A stretch of 64,000 bases of DNA from Pseudomonas schmalbachii (GCF_017589465.1 NZ_JAELYA010000004.1:124001-188000), one strand, 5' to 3'; counted from the first letter of the stretch, positions 20,359-32,896 are shown. The notes: a model not told the origin generated them from the sequence alone. Made by a program: numbers and translations.

Positions 20359-22412
20359 TGAGCGCGAAGGATTTCCTGGTTGAACTGGGCACCGAAGAGC
20401 TGCCACCGAAAGCGCTGAAGAGCCTCGGCGAAGCCTTCCTTGCCGGTATCGAGAAGGGTCTGAAAGCCGCCGGCCTCGGCTATGCCGCCGCCCGCTGCTA
20501 CGCCGCTCCGCGTCGCCTAGCCGTGCAGATCGACCAGCTCGCCGTGCAGCAGCCGGACCGCAGCGTGAACCTCGACGGCCCGCCGCTGCAGGCCGCGTTC
20601 GACGCCAACGGCAACCCGACCCCGGCTGCCCTCGGCTTCGCCAAGAAGTGCGGCGTCGACCTGGAGCTGATCGACAAGAGCGGTCCGAAGCTGAAGTTCA
20701 GCCAGACCATCGCCGGCCAGCCGGCCGTCGGCCTGCTGCCGGGCATCGTCGAAGCCTCGCTGAACGAGCTGCCGATTCCCAAGCGAATGCGCTGGGCCGC
20801 GCGCCGCGACGAGTTCGTCCGTCCGACCCAGTGGCTGGTGATGCTGTTCGGTAACGACGTGGTCGACTGCGAGATCCTTGCGCAGAAGGCCGGTCGCGAG
20901 TCCCGCGGCCACCGCTTCCACAATCCGGACAACGTGCTGATCACCAGTCCGGCCAACTATCTGGAAGACCTGCGCAGCGCCCACGTGCTGGCCGACTTCG
21001 CCGAGCGCCGCGAGCTGATTTCCAAACGCGTAGCCGAACTGGCGGCGGAGCAGAAGGGCACCGCCATCGTCCCGCCGGCGCTGCTCGACGAAGTGACCGC
21101 GCTGGTCGAGTGGCCGGTCCCGCTGGTCTGCTCCTTCGAGGAGCGCTTCCTCGCCGTGCCGCAGGAAGCCCTGATCACCACCATGCAGGACAACCAGAAG
21201 TACTTCTGCCTGCTGGACGCCAACGGCAAGCTGCTGCCGCGCTTCATCACCGTGACCAACGTGCAGAGCAAGGCGCCGGAGCACATCGTCTCCGGTAACG
21301 AGAAGGTCGTGCGTCCGCGCCTGACCGACGCCGAGTTCTTCTTCAAGCAGGACAAGAAGCAGCCGCTGGATCAGTTCAACGAGCGCCTGAAGAACGTGGT
21401 GTTCCAGGCCCAGCTCGGTACCGTGTACGAGAAGGCCGAGCGGGTTTCCGCCCTGGCCGCGTTCATCGCCGAACGCATTGGCGGTGTCGCTACCAATGCC
21501 GCGCGTGCCGGCATCCTCTCCAAGTGCGACCTGGCCACCGAGATGGTCGGCGAGTTCCCGGAGATGCAGGGCATCGCCGGCTACTACTACGCGACCGCCG
21601 GCGGTGAAGCGGAAGACGTCGCCCTGGCGCTGAACGAGCAGTACATGCCGCGCGGCGCCGGCGCCGAGCTGCCGACCACCCTGACCGGCGCTGCCGTGGC
21701 GGTGGCCGACAAGCTCGACACCCTGGTCGGCATCTTCGGCATCGGCATGCTGCCCACCGGCAGCAAGGACCCGTACGCCCTGCGTCGCGCCGCCCTCGGC
21801 GTGCTGCGCATCCTGATCGAGAAGCAGCTCGACCTCGACCTGGCCCAGGCTCTGGACTTCGCCATCGCCCAGTACGGCGACAAGGTGAAGGCCGCCGGCC
21901 TCGCCGAGCAGGTGCAGGACTTCGTCTTCGACCGCCTGCGTGCGCGTTACGAGGACGAAGGCGTGGACGTCGCCGTGTACCAGGCCGTGCGCGCGCTGAA
22001 GCCGACCGCGCCGCTGGACTTCGACCAGCGCGTGCAGGCCGTGCAGGCCTTCCGTCAGTTGCCGGAAGCCGAAGCCCTGGCCGCCGCCAACAAGCGCGTG
22101 TCGAACATCCTGGCCAAGGCTGAAGGCGAGGTTCCTGCCTCGGTGAACGCCGGCCTGCTCTCCGAGTCCGCCGAGAAGGCCCTGGGCAGCGCCGTGGCGA
22201 CTGCCGAAGGCGAAGCCGCTCCGCTGGCCGCTGCACGCGACTATCGCACCGCCCTGGCCCGCCTGGCGGCCCTGCGTGCGCCGGTGGATGCGTTCTTCGA
22301 CGAGGTACTGGTCAACGCCGACGACAGCGCCGTCCGCGCCAACCGCTACGCGCTGCTGGCCAAGCTGCGTGGGCTGTTCCTCGGCGTGGCGGATATCTCG
22401 CTGCTGGGCTGA
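20358..22412 (+). CDS. glyS: Glycyl-tRNA synthetase beta subunit
   Basis: 684 aa partner of glyQ, responsible for tRNA recognition. The N-terminus [20 protein letters not shown] is diagnostic. Further family blocks are [30 protein letters not shown] and [19 protein letters not shown]. The C-terminal ~100 residues form the anticodon-binding DALR-type domain. It is translationally coupled to glyQ and followed by a strong terminator. Confidence 0.96.
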   Translation: MSAKDFLVELGTEELPPKALKSLGEAFLAGIEKGLKAAGLGYAAARCYAAPRRLAVQIDQLAVQQPDRSVNLDGPPLQAAFDANGNPTPAALGFAKKCGVDLELIDKSGPKLKFSQTIAGQPAVGLLPGIVEASLNELPIPKRMRWAARRDEFVRPTQWLVMLFGNDVVDCEILAQKAGRESRGHRFHNPDNVLITSPANYLEDLRSAHVLADFAERRELISKRVAELAAEQKGTAIVPPALLDEVTALVEWPVPLVCSFEERFLAVPQEALITTMQDNQKYFCLLDANGKLLPRFITVTNVQSKAPEHIVSGNEKVVRPRLTDAEFFFKQDKKQPLDQFNERLKNVVFQAQLGTVYEKAERVSALAAFIAERIGGVATNAARAGILSKCDLATEMVGEFPEMQGIAGYYYATAGGEAEDVALALNEQYMPRGAGAELPTTLTGAAVAVADKLDTLVGIFGIGMLPTGSKDPYALRRAALGVLRILIEKQLDLDLAQALDFAIAQYGDKVKAAGLAEQVQDFVFDRLRARYEDEGVDVAVYQAVRALKPTAPLDFDQRVQAVQAFRQLPEAEALAAANKRVSNILAKAEGEVPASVNAGLLSESAEKALGSAVATAEGEAAPLAAARDYRTALARLAALRAPVDAFFDEVLVNADDSAVRANRYALLAKLRGLFLGVADISLLG

Positions 22413-22423
22413 TCGACCACGGC

Positions 22424-22470
22424 AAGCCGGAAGCCCGACGCGGTTCGCCGTTGCGGGTTTCCGGCTTTTC
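22424..22470 (+). terminator. Terminator after glyQS
   Basis: Long hairpin with GCCGGAA-CCCG pairing to CGGG-TTTCCGGC, followed by TTTTC. It ends the glyQS transcript; gmhB starts 20 bp further on. Confidence 0.75.
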
Positions 22471-22489
22471 CATTTCTGGCATTGGACCA

Positions 22490-23020
22490 ATGAAACTACT
22501 GATCCTCGACCGCGACGGCGTCATCAATCTCGACTCCGACGAGTACATCAAGTCCCTCGACGAGTGGATTCCCATCCCCAGCGCCATCGCCGCCATCGCC
22601 CGCCTGAGCAGGGCCGGCTGGACCGTGGCGGTGGCCACCAACCAGTCCGGTATCGCCCGCGGCTACTACGACCTGGCGACGCTGGAGAGCATGCACGCGC
22701 GCCTGCGCCAACTGGTGGCGGAGCAGGGCGGCGAAGTCGGCCTGATCGTCCATTGCCCGCACGGGCCGGACGACGGCTGCGATTGCCGCAAACCGAAGCC
22801 GGGCATGCTGCAGCGGATCGGCGAGCATTACGGCATACCGCTCGCCGGTGTATGGTTCGTTGGCGACAGCCGGGGTGACCTCGACGCTGCCCTGGCCGTC
22901 GATTGTCAGCCCGTGCTGGTAAAAACCGGCAAGGGCCAACGTACCCTGGAGAAGCCCTTGCCGGAGGGCACCCTGGTATTCGACGATCTCGCCGCGGTCG
23001 CCACCCACTTACTGACCTGA
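22490..23020 (+). CDS. gmhB: D-glycero-beta-D-manno-heptose-1,7-bisphosphate 7-phosphatase
   Basis: 176 aa HAD-superfamily phosphatase in ADP-heptose synthesis for LPS core. The N-terminal DRDGVIN motif gives the nucleophile and acid/base Asp, ATNQSG follows, and CPHGPDDGCDCRKP binds zinc, which separates GmhB from other HAD phosphatases. FVGDSRGDLDAAL is the Mg site. ATG at 22490 starts MKLLILDRDG. plsC starts 9 bp after the stop, so gmhB-plsC is an operon. Confidence 0.94.
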   Translation: MKLLILDRDGVINLDSDEYIKSLDEWIPIPSAIAAIARLSRAGWTVAVATNQSGIARGYYDLATLESMHARLRQLVAEQGGEVGLIVHCPHGPDDGCDCRKPKPGMLQRIGEHYGIPLAGVWFVGDSRGDLDAALAVDCQPVLVKTGKGQRTLEKPLPEGTLVFDDLAAVATHLLT

Positions 23021-23029
23021 GGATTTCCA

Positions 23030-23788
23030 GTGCAGGCCATCAGAACCGTTCTTTACTACCTGCTGCTGTCCATCAGCGCGTTCGTCTGGGGCACTCTCAG
23101 CATCTTCATCGCCCCGCTGCTGCCGTTCCGCGCGCGCTACCGCTTCGTCGTGCAGACCTGGTGCCGCTTCGCCGTCTGGCTGACCCGGGTCATGGTCAAC
23201 GTACGTTACGAAGTGCGCGGCGTGGAGAACATTCCGGAGCGCCCCTGCGTGATCCTCTCCAACCACCAGAGCACCTGGGAGACCTTCTTCCTTTCCGGCT
23301 ACTTCGAGCCGCTGAGCCAGGTGCTCAAGCGCGAGCTGCTGTTCGTGCCGTTCTTCGGCTGGGCGCTGGCGCTGCTCAAGCCGATCGCCATCGATCGCAG
23401 CCAGCCCAAGGTGGCGCTCAAGCAACTGGCCAAGCAGGGCCATGAACGCCTGCAGCAGGGTGCCTGGGTGCTGATCTTCCCGGAAGGCACGCGCATCCCC
23501 GCCGGCGAGCCGGCCAAGTTCTCCCGCGGCGGTTCGGCATTGGCGGTGAACGCCAGCCTGCCGGTGCTGCCCATCGCACACAACGCCGGCCGTTTCTGGC
23601 CGAAGAACGGCTGGGCCAAGCACCCGGGCACCATCCAGGTCGTCATCGGCCCGCTGATGCAGCCGCAGGGCGAGGGTCCGCGCGCCATCGCCGAGCTCAA
23701 CCAGCGTGCCGAGAACTGGGTCAACGATACCCTGCGCGGCATGGGCGAACTGCCCGCGGTGGAGACGCTGGTGGCGAAGGCTTCCTGA
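23030..23788 (+). CDS. plsC: 1-acyl-sn-glycerol-3-phosphate acyltransferase
   Basis: 252 aa membrane acyltransferase converting lysophosphatidic acid to phosphatidic acid. N-terminal hydrophobic segment (TVLYYLLLSISAFVWGTLS) followed by the HX4E motif NHQSTWETF and FPEGTR. Starts with GTG at 23030 behind GAGG. Equivalent in position to PA0005 (lptA). A terminator and REP pair follow. Confidence 0.94.
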   Translation: MQAIRTVLYYLLLSISAFVWGTLSIFIAPLLPFRARYRFVVQTWCRFAVWLTRVMVNVRYEVRGVENIPERPCVILSNHQSTWETFFLSGYFEPLSQVLKRELLFVPFFGWALALLKPIAIDRSQPKVALKQLAKQGHERLQQGAWVLIFPEGTRIPAGEPAKFSRGGSALAVNASLPVLPIAHNAGRFWPKNGWAKHPGTIQVVIGPLMQPQGEGPRAIAELNQRAENWVNDTLRGMGELPAVETLVAKAS

Positions 23789-23808
23789 TTCTCCAGGCAC
23801 AAAAACAG

Positions 23809-23837
23809 AAGGGCCCGAAAGGGCCCTTTTTGTTTTT
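23809..23837 (+). terminator. Terminator after plsC
   Basis: AAGGGCCC, GAAA loop, GGGCCCTT with TTTGTTTTT. Strong intrinsic terminator. Confidence 0.88.
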
Positions 23838-23859
23838 CGCGAGTGATCGGGGGTTGCAG

Positions 23860-23928
23860 GTAGGGCGGGTAGGGCGGGTGAAACCCGCCGCAATACCGCC
23901 GCGCTTTGGCGGGTTGCACCCGCCCTAC
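23860..23928. repeat. REP pair, family A, with duplicated head
   Basis: The left unit carries a tandem repeat of GTAGGGCGG before the hairpin; the right unit (GGCGGGTTGCACCCGCC + CTAC) is intact. Last REP-like element before a 34-kb stretch with none. Confidence 0.82.
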
Positions 23929-23996
23929 GGAGCAGGAGCGCAAAGGAAAAACGATCTGGTTGGGTGGCCTGCAGAACCAGACCGCCAGAAAGCACT

Positions 23997-24321
23997 GAGG
24001 GGAGCCGAAGCTCCCCTCAAATAATCACTGCTTTGTTCTTCTTGTTGATCGACTTGTTGTTGTTGTTATCGATCCGACCCCATCCGGGGTTTCAAAGGCA
24101 AACGTATTTTTTTGGATGTTGGCATTGCCGTCGTCACCAGGTGACTCGATCGAAGCCAGAGCTACTTCAGTAGTCTTGTTCTTCTTCGCTCGACCGCCGG
24201 GATAAACCCGGAACCGCAAACCCGCTCCAAAAAAATATGTTTGCTTCTTCTCTGGCCTGTTGTTTTTGTAGTTGTCAGAGTCGAAATGCTTTTTTGTTGG
24301 TGCGTTATTGTTCTTGTTGTG
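23997..24321 (-). ncRNA. Candidate Crc/Hfq-sequestering small RNA (CrcZ/CrcY-like)
   Basis: About 325 nt transcribed on the minus strand from a sigma54 promoter at 24332-24348. The RNA strand contains at least six clusters of the AAnAAnAA motif bound by Hfq-Crc, for example AACAAGAACAATAAC near the 5' end, AAGAAGAACAAG in the middle and AACAACAACAACAAG plus AACAAGAAGAACAAAG near the 3' end. It ends in a strong GAGGGGAGC-TTCG-GCTCCCCTC hairpin at 23997-24018, though the T-run after it is poor. sigma54 control plus multiple CA motifs is the hallmark of CrcZ/CrcY/CrcX. The 107-codon open frame across it starts with TTG inside the promoter and is Asn/Lys/Thr-rich only because of the A-rich repeats. 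Confidence 0.75.
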
Positions 24322-24331
24322 TCGTCTATAA

Positions 24332-24348
24332 AGCACTCTGCGTGCCAA
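24332..24348 (-). promoter_or_regulatory. sigma54 (RpoN) promoter of the CrcZ-like RNA
   Basis: Minus strand TTGGCACGCAGAGTGCT. GG and GC are exactly 10 nt apart (24346-24345 and 24334-24333), and TTGGCACG matches the -24 consensus perfectly. Confidence 0.82.
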
Positions 24349-24455
24349 CTTTTAAATATACTTTAAAATCAATAACTTAGTATTTCGGCCTGATCTCAAG
24401 AGCCTCGATTTGGGGCGCTACCTGTTTCCTTCCCACCCGGCCACGCTACCCGCAG

Positions 24456-24499
24456 GTAACACCCTGCTACATCTCCCACCCCCACCTCTGCCGGTAACA
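24456..24499 (-). promoter_or_regulatory. Possible upstream activator sites (TGTTAC half-sites)
   Basis: Two TGTTACC half-sites on the minus strand (24455-24461 and 24493-24499), with GTAGCA and GGTAGC between and below them, about 110-155 bp upstream of the sigma54 promoter, the usual distance for an enhancer. From memory, CbrB sites upstream of crcZ contain TGTTAC/GTAACA halves; the match is partial. Confidence 0.4.
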
Positions 24500-24579
24500 A
24501 CCGCTTTTTACCTGGCCCGGCGCTGCTGCTTTCCCGTACGTCGAAGGTCTCTCCATCCGTCGCCGACTTCGAGGGCTTG

Positions 24580-25230
24580 TCAGTCCCGCGGCAGAAGCTC
24601 CATAGCGCTGGATGGATCAGCAAACCCATATCCCATAGCCTTGTAACCAGCCTGGCGCTTGCTCCACATGCGCAGCAACGCCGGGTGCCCGGAGTCAATG
24701 AAATCAATGATGCGAACATCCGCCTTGTCCGCATGCTCCCGATGCAGACGGCCTGCATACTGCTGAAGGGTACCCTTCCAGGAAACCGGCATGGCCAGAA
24801 CCAAGGTATCCAGAGCTGGATGATCAAAACCCTCGCCGACCAATTTTCCTGTTGCCAGGATCACCCGCGGCGCATCAGGTGGTAATACAGCCAACTCGCC
24901 GATAAGCGCGGTGCGTTGCTTCTTGGACAGCCGCCCATGCAAGGTGAACAGATTACGAACCCTCCCGACCAGTTTCTCCTCAATGGAGCTGAGATGATCT
25001 GTTCGCTCAGTCAGCAGCAGGATCTTTCGCCCCTGGCCAAAAGCCGCTTCGACCTCGGCAACAATTTTGTCTGTTCGCTCCGTGTCGCTGCACACCTGCA
25101 TGAAGACATCCTGGATACCGGCACCACCAGGCATGACGATGGGGCGAAGCAACCACTGCGGCACCACGACCAAATCAGCTGGAGCACTCTCGGGCCGAGC
25201 CGCTGTATGGCGAATAGGCCCGCATTGCAT
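24580..25230 (-). pseudogene. Truncated DEAD/DEAH (superfamily 2) helicase, C-terminal part
   Basis: 216 codons corresponding to the helicase C-terminal domain: LFTLHGRLSKKQRTALIGEL, then ILATGKLVGEGFDHPALDTL (motif V region) and TLQQYAGRLHREHADK (motif VI, QxxGRxxR). Walker A and the DEAD/DEAH box, expected N-terminal, are missing. An in-frame TAG lies 15 nt before the first ATG, so the 5' part has been lost. It resembles the helicase module of large restriction-like (TOTE-type) proteins, but the assignment is tentative. Remnant of a mobile or defence gene. Confidence 0.65.
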
Positions 25231-25263
25231 TGAAGCCAGACTCTACCTGACACAGACAAGCGA

Positions 25264-25551
25264 CTACTTGAGCCGCTCGGCAGCCTTACGGTACACCTGC
25301 TCACGCTCTCGCCGATCCACCGCCACTACAAACACTACGACTTCGTGGTCGATTACCTGGTAAACCAACCGGTAGCCACTACTACGCAACTTGATCTTGT
25401 AGCAGTCCGGTAGCGAATGGAGGCGGTTGGCCTCGATGCGTGGATTGACCAGCACCTCCGCAAGCTTTTTCTTGAACTGCTGGCGAATGGTATCCCCCAG
25501 CTTTTGCCACTCCTTCAGTGCCCGCGCATCGAATTCAAGGCTATAGGTCAT
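25264..25551 (-). CDS. RelE/ParE-family toxin (mRNA interferase)
   Basis: 95 aa. Small basic RelE/StbE-like fold: MTYSLEFDARALKEWQKLGD at the N-terminus, LKEWQKL helix, then RLHSLPDCYKIKLRSSGYRLVYQV and VVFVVAVDRREREQVYRKA. The family cleaves mRNA on the ribosome. The ATG at 25551 overlaps the antitoxin gene by 11 bp, the normal toxin-antitoxin coupling. Lies on the accessory island between gyrB and plsC. Confidence 0.9.
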   Translation of the reverse strand: MTYSLEFDARALKEWQKLGDTIRQQFKKKLAEVLVNPRIEANRLHSLPDCYKIKLRSSGYRLVYQVIDHEVVVFVVAVDRREREQVYRKAAERLK

Positions 25552-25780
25552 CCAGCGCAACCTTTACGCGCTGGGGAGCGGCCAGGCGCTCGCGAACCGT
25601 GGCGATGAGAGCCTCATCTTCTTCGGTCATCAGCACTGGGCGAAAAGGCAGCTGACCACGCTCGGCCACATACTGCAGGGCTTGGCGCATCAGCTCGGAA
25701 GGAGTGACGCCGAGCCTTTCTAGTTCACGGTAAGCCCGGACTTTAAGCTCGTCGTCGATACGGATATTGATGGAGGCCAT
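25541..25780 (-). CDS. RelB/DinJ-family antitoxin
   Basis: 79 aa. N-terminal ribbon-helix-helix DNA-binding part (MASINIRIDDELKVRAYREL, then GVTPSELMRQALQYVAE) and a C-terminal toxin-neutralising tail (ATVRERLAAPQRVKVALDDL). ATG at 25780 is used; the frame is open to 25804 but the family starts at MASINIR. Expected to repress its own promoter through the palindrome at 25795-25814. Confidence 0.9.
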   Translation of the reverse strand: MASINIRIDDELKVRAYRELERLGVTPSELMRQALQYVAERGQLPFRPVLMTEEDEALIATVRERLAAPQRVKVALDDL

Positions 25781-25794
25781 GGCAACTGACACCT

Positions 25795-25814
25795 GTAATG
25801 ACATTCGTCATTAC
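25795..25814. promoter_or_regulatory. Palindromic operator of the toxin-antitoxin operon
   Basis: GTAATGAC-ATTC-GTCATTAC, a perfect 8-bp inverted repeat 15 bp upstream of the antitoxin start codon, the place expected for RHH antitoxin autoregulation. Confidence 0.75.
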
Positions 25815-25963
25815 GATGGCATCCCTGCGGCTGTTTGGCAACCAGTCCGTGACCAGAGAGCTGAGAATAGGCGTACAAGCTACTTCTCAAGCCAGCGATA
25901 TAAGGCATCCACCACATAGTCATGCGCTCAGAACCAGGCGTATTCCGGGCACAAAAACCATGA

Positions 25964-26080
25964 AGCCTCAATGAATTCAACCTTCAACAGGATGAAGAAA
26001 CAGCCGGAATCGTTGAGGAGTACAAGACCAAGCATCGCCTCACGGAAGCCTTCTTGGTTGACTGGCAAGCCACTCAGTAA
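25964..26080 (+). pseudogene. Possible gene remnant upstream of the gyrB terminator
   Basis: 38 sense codons with a protein-like composition (from NEFNLQQDEETAGIVEEY to AFLVDWQATQ) ending in TAA, but with no start codon and a stop directly upstream. I do not recognise the family. The rest of the 25815-26097 gap shows no gene. The AT content is higher than in the flanking core genes, consistent with the foreign island. Confidence 0.25.
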
Positions 26081-26097
26081 CTCTTCCAGCACTCAGC

Positions 26098-26132
26098 AAA
26101 AAGCCCCTGCTGATTAGGCATCAGCAGGGGCT
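26098..26132 (-). terminator. Terminator after gyrB
   Basis: Minus strand AGCCCCTGCTGAT-GCCTA-ATCAGCAGGGGCT followed by TTTT. A 13-bp perfect stem; it ends the dnaA-dnaN-recF-gyrB transcripts. Confidence 0.9.
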
Positions 26133-26202
26133 TCGACTTTCATGCTACTGGCCAATAACTTTGGCCGAAAGAGCAAATAACTTTTCCCACCTACAGTCAG
26201 GA

Positions 26203-29729
<3,527 letters not shown>

Positions 29730-29739
29730 TCAGTCAGCG

Positions 29740-30846
29740 TCAGAGCCGCATCGGCATGACGACATAGGCGGAGTCGTCGTTGTCGGCTTCCTGCAGCAGG
29801 GCGCTGCTGTTGGCATCGGACAGGATCATGCGTACCTGGTCGGTGCCCATCACGCCCAGCACATCGAGCAGGTAGCTGACGTTGAAGCCGATCTCCAGGG
29901 CGCTGCCGTTGTAGTCGACCTGCACTTCCTCTTCCGCTTCCTCCTGCTCCGGGTTGTTCGCCTGGATCTTCAGCAGGCCGCTGGAGAGTTGCAGGCGGAT
30001 GCCGCGGTACTTCTCGTTCGACAGGATCGCGGTGCGGCTGAACGCTTCGCGCAGCATCTGACGCTCACCCACCACCAGCTTGTCGCCGCCTTTCGGAACG
30101 ACACGCTCGTAGTCCGGGAACTTGCCATCGACCAGCTTCGAGGTGAAGGTGAACTCGCCAGTGGTGGCGCGGATATGATGCTGGCCGAGCACGATGCTGA
30201 CCTCACCATCCTGATCGGTAAGCAGACGCGCCAGTTCCAGGATGCCCTTGCGCGGTACGATGACCTGGTGGCGATCCTGATGCTGCGGCACCGCGCCTTC
30301 CAGCGAGCACATCGCCAGGCGATGGCCGTCGGTGGCCACTGCACGCAGGACTCCGCCGCTGACTTCCAGCAGCATGCCATTCAGGTAGTAGCGCACATCC
30401 TGCTGGGCCATGGCGAAGCTGGTGCGGTCGATCAGGCGGCGCAGCTTGCTCTGGCCGAGGCTGAAGGTCAGCGAACCCGGGCCTTCCTCGACGGTCGGGA
30501 AGTCGTTCGCCGGCAGCGTGGACAGGGTGAAGCGGCTACGACCGGCCTTCACCACCAGCTTCTGCTCGTCGACACGGATATCGACCAGCGCATCGCTGGG
30601 CAGGCTCTTGCAGATGTCCATCAGCTTGCGCGCCGGAACGGTGATCTCGCCCGGCTCGGCAGCGTCTTCGAGCGTCACGCGGCCAACCAGTTCGACTTCG
30701 AGGTCGGTACCGGTCAGCGACAACTGCTGGCCTTCCACGACCAGCAGGACGTTGGAAAGAACCGGCAGCGTCTGGCGGCGTTCCACGACGCCAGCGACCA
30801 GTTGCAGGGGTTTCAACAGAGCTTCGCGTTGAATTGTGAAATGCAT
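29740..30846 (-). CDS. dnaN: DNA polymerase III beta sliding clamp
   Basis: 368 aa processivity clamp, three repeated clamp domains. Typical N-terminus MHFTIQREALLKPLQLVAGV and ERRQTLPVLSNVLL; C-terminus ends in the conserved PMRL. It lies 37 bp downstream of dnaA and 10 bp upstream of recF, in the usual dnaA-dnaN-recF-gyrB order. Confidence 0.98.
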   Translation of the reverse strand: MHFTIQREALLKPLQLVAGVVERRQTLPVLSNVLLVVEGQQLSLTGTDLEVELVGRVTLEDAAEPGEITVPARKLMDICKSLPSDALVDIRVDEQKLVVKAGRSRFTLSTLPANDFPTVEEGPGSLTFSLGQSKLRRLIDRTSFAMAQQDVRYYLNGMLLEVSGGVLRAVATDGHRLAMCSLEGAVPQHQDRHQVIVPRKGILELARLLTDQDGEVSIVLGQHHIRATTGEFTFTSKLVDGKFPDYERVVPKGGDKLVVGERQMLREAFSRTAILSNEKYRGIRLQLSSGLLKIQANNPEQEEAEEEVQVDYNGSALEIGFNVSYLLDVLGVMGTDQVRMILSDANSSALLQEADNDDSAYVVMPMRL

Positions 30847-30883
30847 GGTCTAGTCCCTTGCCTCATGGGGCTGCGGTGCGGCC

Positions 30884-32446
30884 TCAGGTGGTCAGCGTAC
30901 GCAGCAGGTTCTTGTAGTCCTCGCGGATGTCCGCGTCGGATTCCTTAAGTTGAGCGATCTTGCGGCAAGCATGCAACACCGTGGTGTGGTCACGGCCGCC
31001 GAAGGCGACGCCGATCTCCGGCAGGCTGTGGTTGGTCAGCTCCTTGGAGAGCGCCATGGCCACCTGGCGCGGACGAGCCACCGAGCGCGAACGGCGCTTG
31101 GACAGCAGATCGGCGATCTTGATCTTGTAGTACTCGGCGACGGTGCGCTGGATGTTGTCGATGCTGACCAGCTTGTCCTGCAGCGCCAACAGATCCTTCA
31201 GCGATTCGCGGATCAGTTCGATGGTGATCGGCCGGCCCATGAAGTGCGAATGGGCGATGACCCGCTTCAGCGCGCCTTCCAGTTCGCGCACGTTGGAACG
31301 AATGCGCTGGGCGATGAAGAACGCGGCATCGTGCGGCAGGTCGACCTTGGCCTGCTCGGCCTTCTTCATCAGGATCGCCACCCGGGTTTCCAGTTCCGGC
31401 GGCTCGACCGCGACGGTCAGGCCCCAGCCGAAGCGCGACTTCAGGCGCTCTTCCAGGCCTTCGATCTCCTTCGGATAACGGTCACTGGTGAGAATCACCT
31501 GCTGGCCGCCTTCGAGCAGGGCGTTGAAGGTGTGGAAGAACTCTTCCTGGGAGCGTTCCTTGCGCGCGAAGAACTGGATGTCGTCGATCAGCAGCGCATC
31601 CACCGAACGGTAGAAACGCTTGAATTCGTTGATGGCGTTCAGCTGCAGGGCCTTCACCATGTCGGCGACGAAGCGTTCCGAATGCAGGTAGACCACCTTG
31701 GCATTCGGATTCTTCTTCAGTAGATGGTTGCCCACCGCGTGCATCAGGTGAGTCTTGCCGAGGCCGACGCCGCCATAGAGGAACAGCGGGTTGTAACCAT
31801 GCTTCAGGTTATCCGCCACCTGCCAGGCGGCGGCGCGCGCCAGCTGGTTCGACTTGCCTTCGACGAAGTTCTCGAAGGTGAAGGTGCGGTTGAGATAGCT
31901 GGTGTGCTTGAGCGCGCCTTCGACCTGCACGTTGCGTTCGGTGCGAACAGCCGGGGCCGTTACCGGCGGCAATGCCGCGGCTGCCAGCGGATCGATGCCC
32001 GGTGCGGACTCGTCGAGGTCGGCGATCGCCTGCTGCATCCCCAGTTGCATCTGCGGATGCACGGTCGGCTGAACCTCTTCCACAGGCGGCGGAACAATCG
32101 CCACTCGCGGCTGCACGACCGGTGCGGAAACCGGAGCAGGTGCCTGCGCGACCGGCTGGCCATGGCTTTGCGGTACCAGGGCGGGACGCGGGGTCCGGCT
32201 GCGGCGGCTGCCTATTAATAAGGAAAGCGCAGGAATCTGACCATTGCCCCGCTCGCCAAGCAGTTCGAGCAGGCGGCCCATGTATTTTTCATTCACCCAG
32301 TCCAGCACGAAACGATTGGGCGCGTAGACACGCAGCTCCTCTCCTTCGGCCTCGACCTGCAACGGACGGATCCAGGTGTTGAATTGCTGAGTCGGCAGCT
32401 CATCGCGGAGAAGCTCCACGCACTGCTGCCAAAGTTCCACGGACAC
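30884..32446 (-). CDS. dnaA: Chromosomal replication initiator DnaA
   Basis: 520 aa. Domain I ([20 protein letters not shown]), a variable Pro-rich linker (about residues 90-180), AAA+ domain with [19 protein letters not shown] and Walker [11 protein letters not shown], and the C-terminal DNA-binding domain with [15 protein letters not shown]. The GTG at 32446 has GGGGG upstream and gives the N-terminus known for Pseudomonas DnaA; the longer open frame to 32506 runs into the origin. Confidence 0.97.
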   Translation of the reverse strand: MSVELWQQCVELLRDELPTQQFNTWIRPLQVEAEGEELRVYAPNRFVLDWVNEKYMGRLLELLGERGNGQIPALSLLIGSRRSRTPRPALVPQSHGQPVAQAPAPVSAPVVQPRVAIVPPPVEEVQPTVHPQMQLGMQQAIADLDESAPGIDPLAAAALPPVTAPAVRTERNVQVEGALKHTSYLNRTFTFENFVEGKSNQLARAAAWQVADNLKHGYNPLFLYGGVGLGKTHLMHAVGNHLLKKNPNAKVVYLHSERFVADMVKALQLNAINEFKRFYRSVDALLIDDIQFFARKERSQEEFFHTFNALLEGGQQVILTSDRYPKEIEGLEERLKSRFGWGLTVAVEPPELETRVAILMKKAEQAKVDLPHDAAFFIAQRIRSNVRELEGALKRVIAHSHFMGRPITIELIRESLKDLLALQDKLVSIDNIQRTVAEYYKIKIADLLSKRRSRSVARPRQVAMALSKELTNHSLPEIGVAFGGRDHTTVLHACRKIAQLKESDADIREDYKNLLRTLTT

Positions 32447-32896
32447 GAATAGCCCCCAAGGTAGGAAAGCGTGGAGCGAAAAAACAAGCCGCCATTGTAT
32501 CCCCACCGAGAAGACTTATCCACATGAGAAACGTGCTCCTCAGCAAGCAAAATCAAGACCTTAATGAATCCCACAGCGCGACAGAAAAGCGCATTGAGTG
32601 TTGTGGATAAAGCCTGTATGCCCTTGTTGCCAAGCCTGGCGGCAATCCTGTGGAAAAAACCTCTGTGGATAAAGAGCGAAACAATCCCCAGCTTTTCAGC
32701 GGGGGATTCACAGCCGCGACACAGCCTCCGGACAGCTTTGTGAAATCCTGGAAAGCCCATGGAACCGGGTCCTGGAGTGGTTATCCACAGATTGCGGCCT
32801 GCCTAACATTCACAAACATAACCAGCTTTTTAAAAGAGTTTCGTTTCCTGCTTTATCTATCTGCGGGACTGATTTGTATCCCGGGTTGGCTGGAAA
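32447..32896. other. oriC: Replication origin oriC (dnaA-rpmH intergenic)
   Basis: Four perfect DnaA boxes: TTATCCACA at 32516-32524 and 32781-32789, and its complement at 32602-32610 and 32664-32672. A near-box (TGTGGAAAA) lies at 32649. An AT-rich block at about 32805-32870 (CAGCTTTTTAAAAGAG and neighbours) is the probable unwinding element, on the rpmH side. The position matches the experimentally defined Pseudomonas origin. No ORF in this gap is convincing. Confidence 0.93.
32494..32522 (-). promoter_or_regulatory. Possible dnaA promoter overlapping a DnaA box
   Basis: Minus strand TACAAT (32499-32494) as -10, with GGATAA as a weak -35 17 nt upstream. That -35 lies within the DnaA box at 32516-32524, so DnaA could repress its own gene. 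Confidence 0.45.

Noticed and set aside
24025..24348. 107-codon open frame (minus strand), Asn/Lys/Thr-rich
   Set aside because: It begins with TTG inside the sigma54 promoter and its composition is a by-product of AAN repeats in the putative sRNA; no ribosome site.
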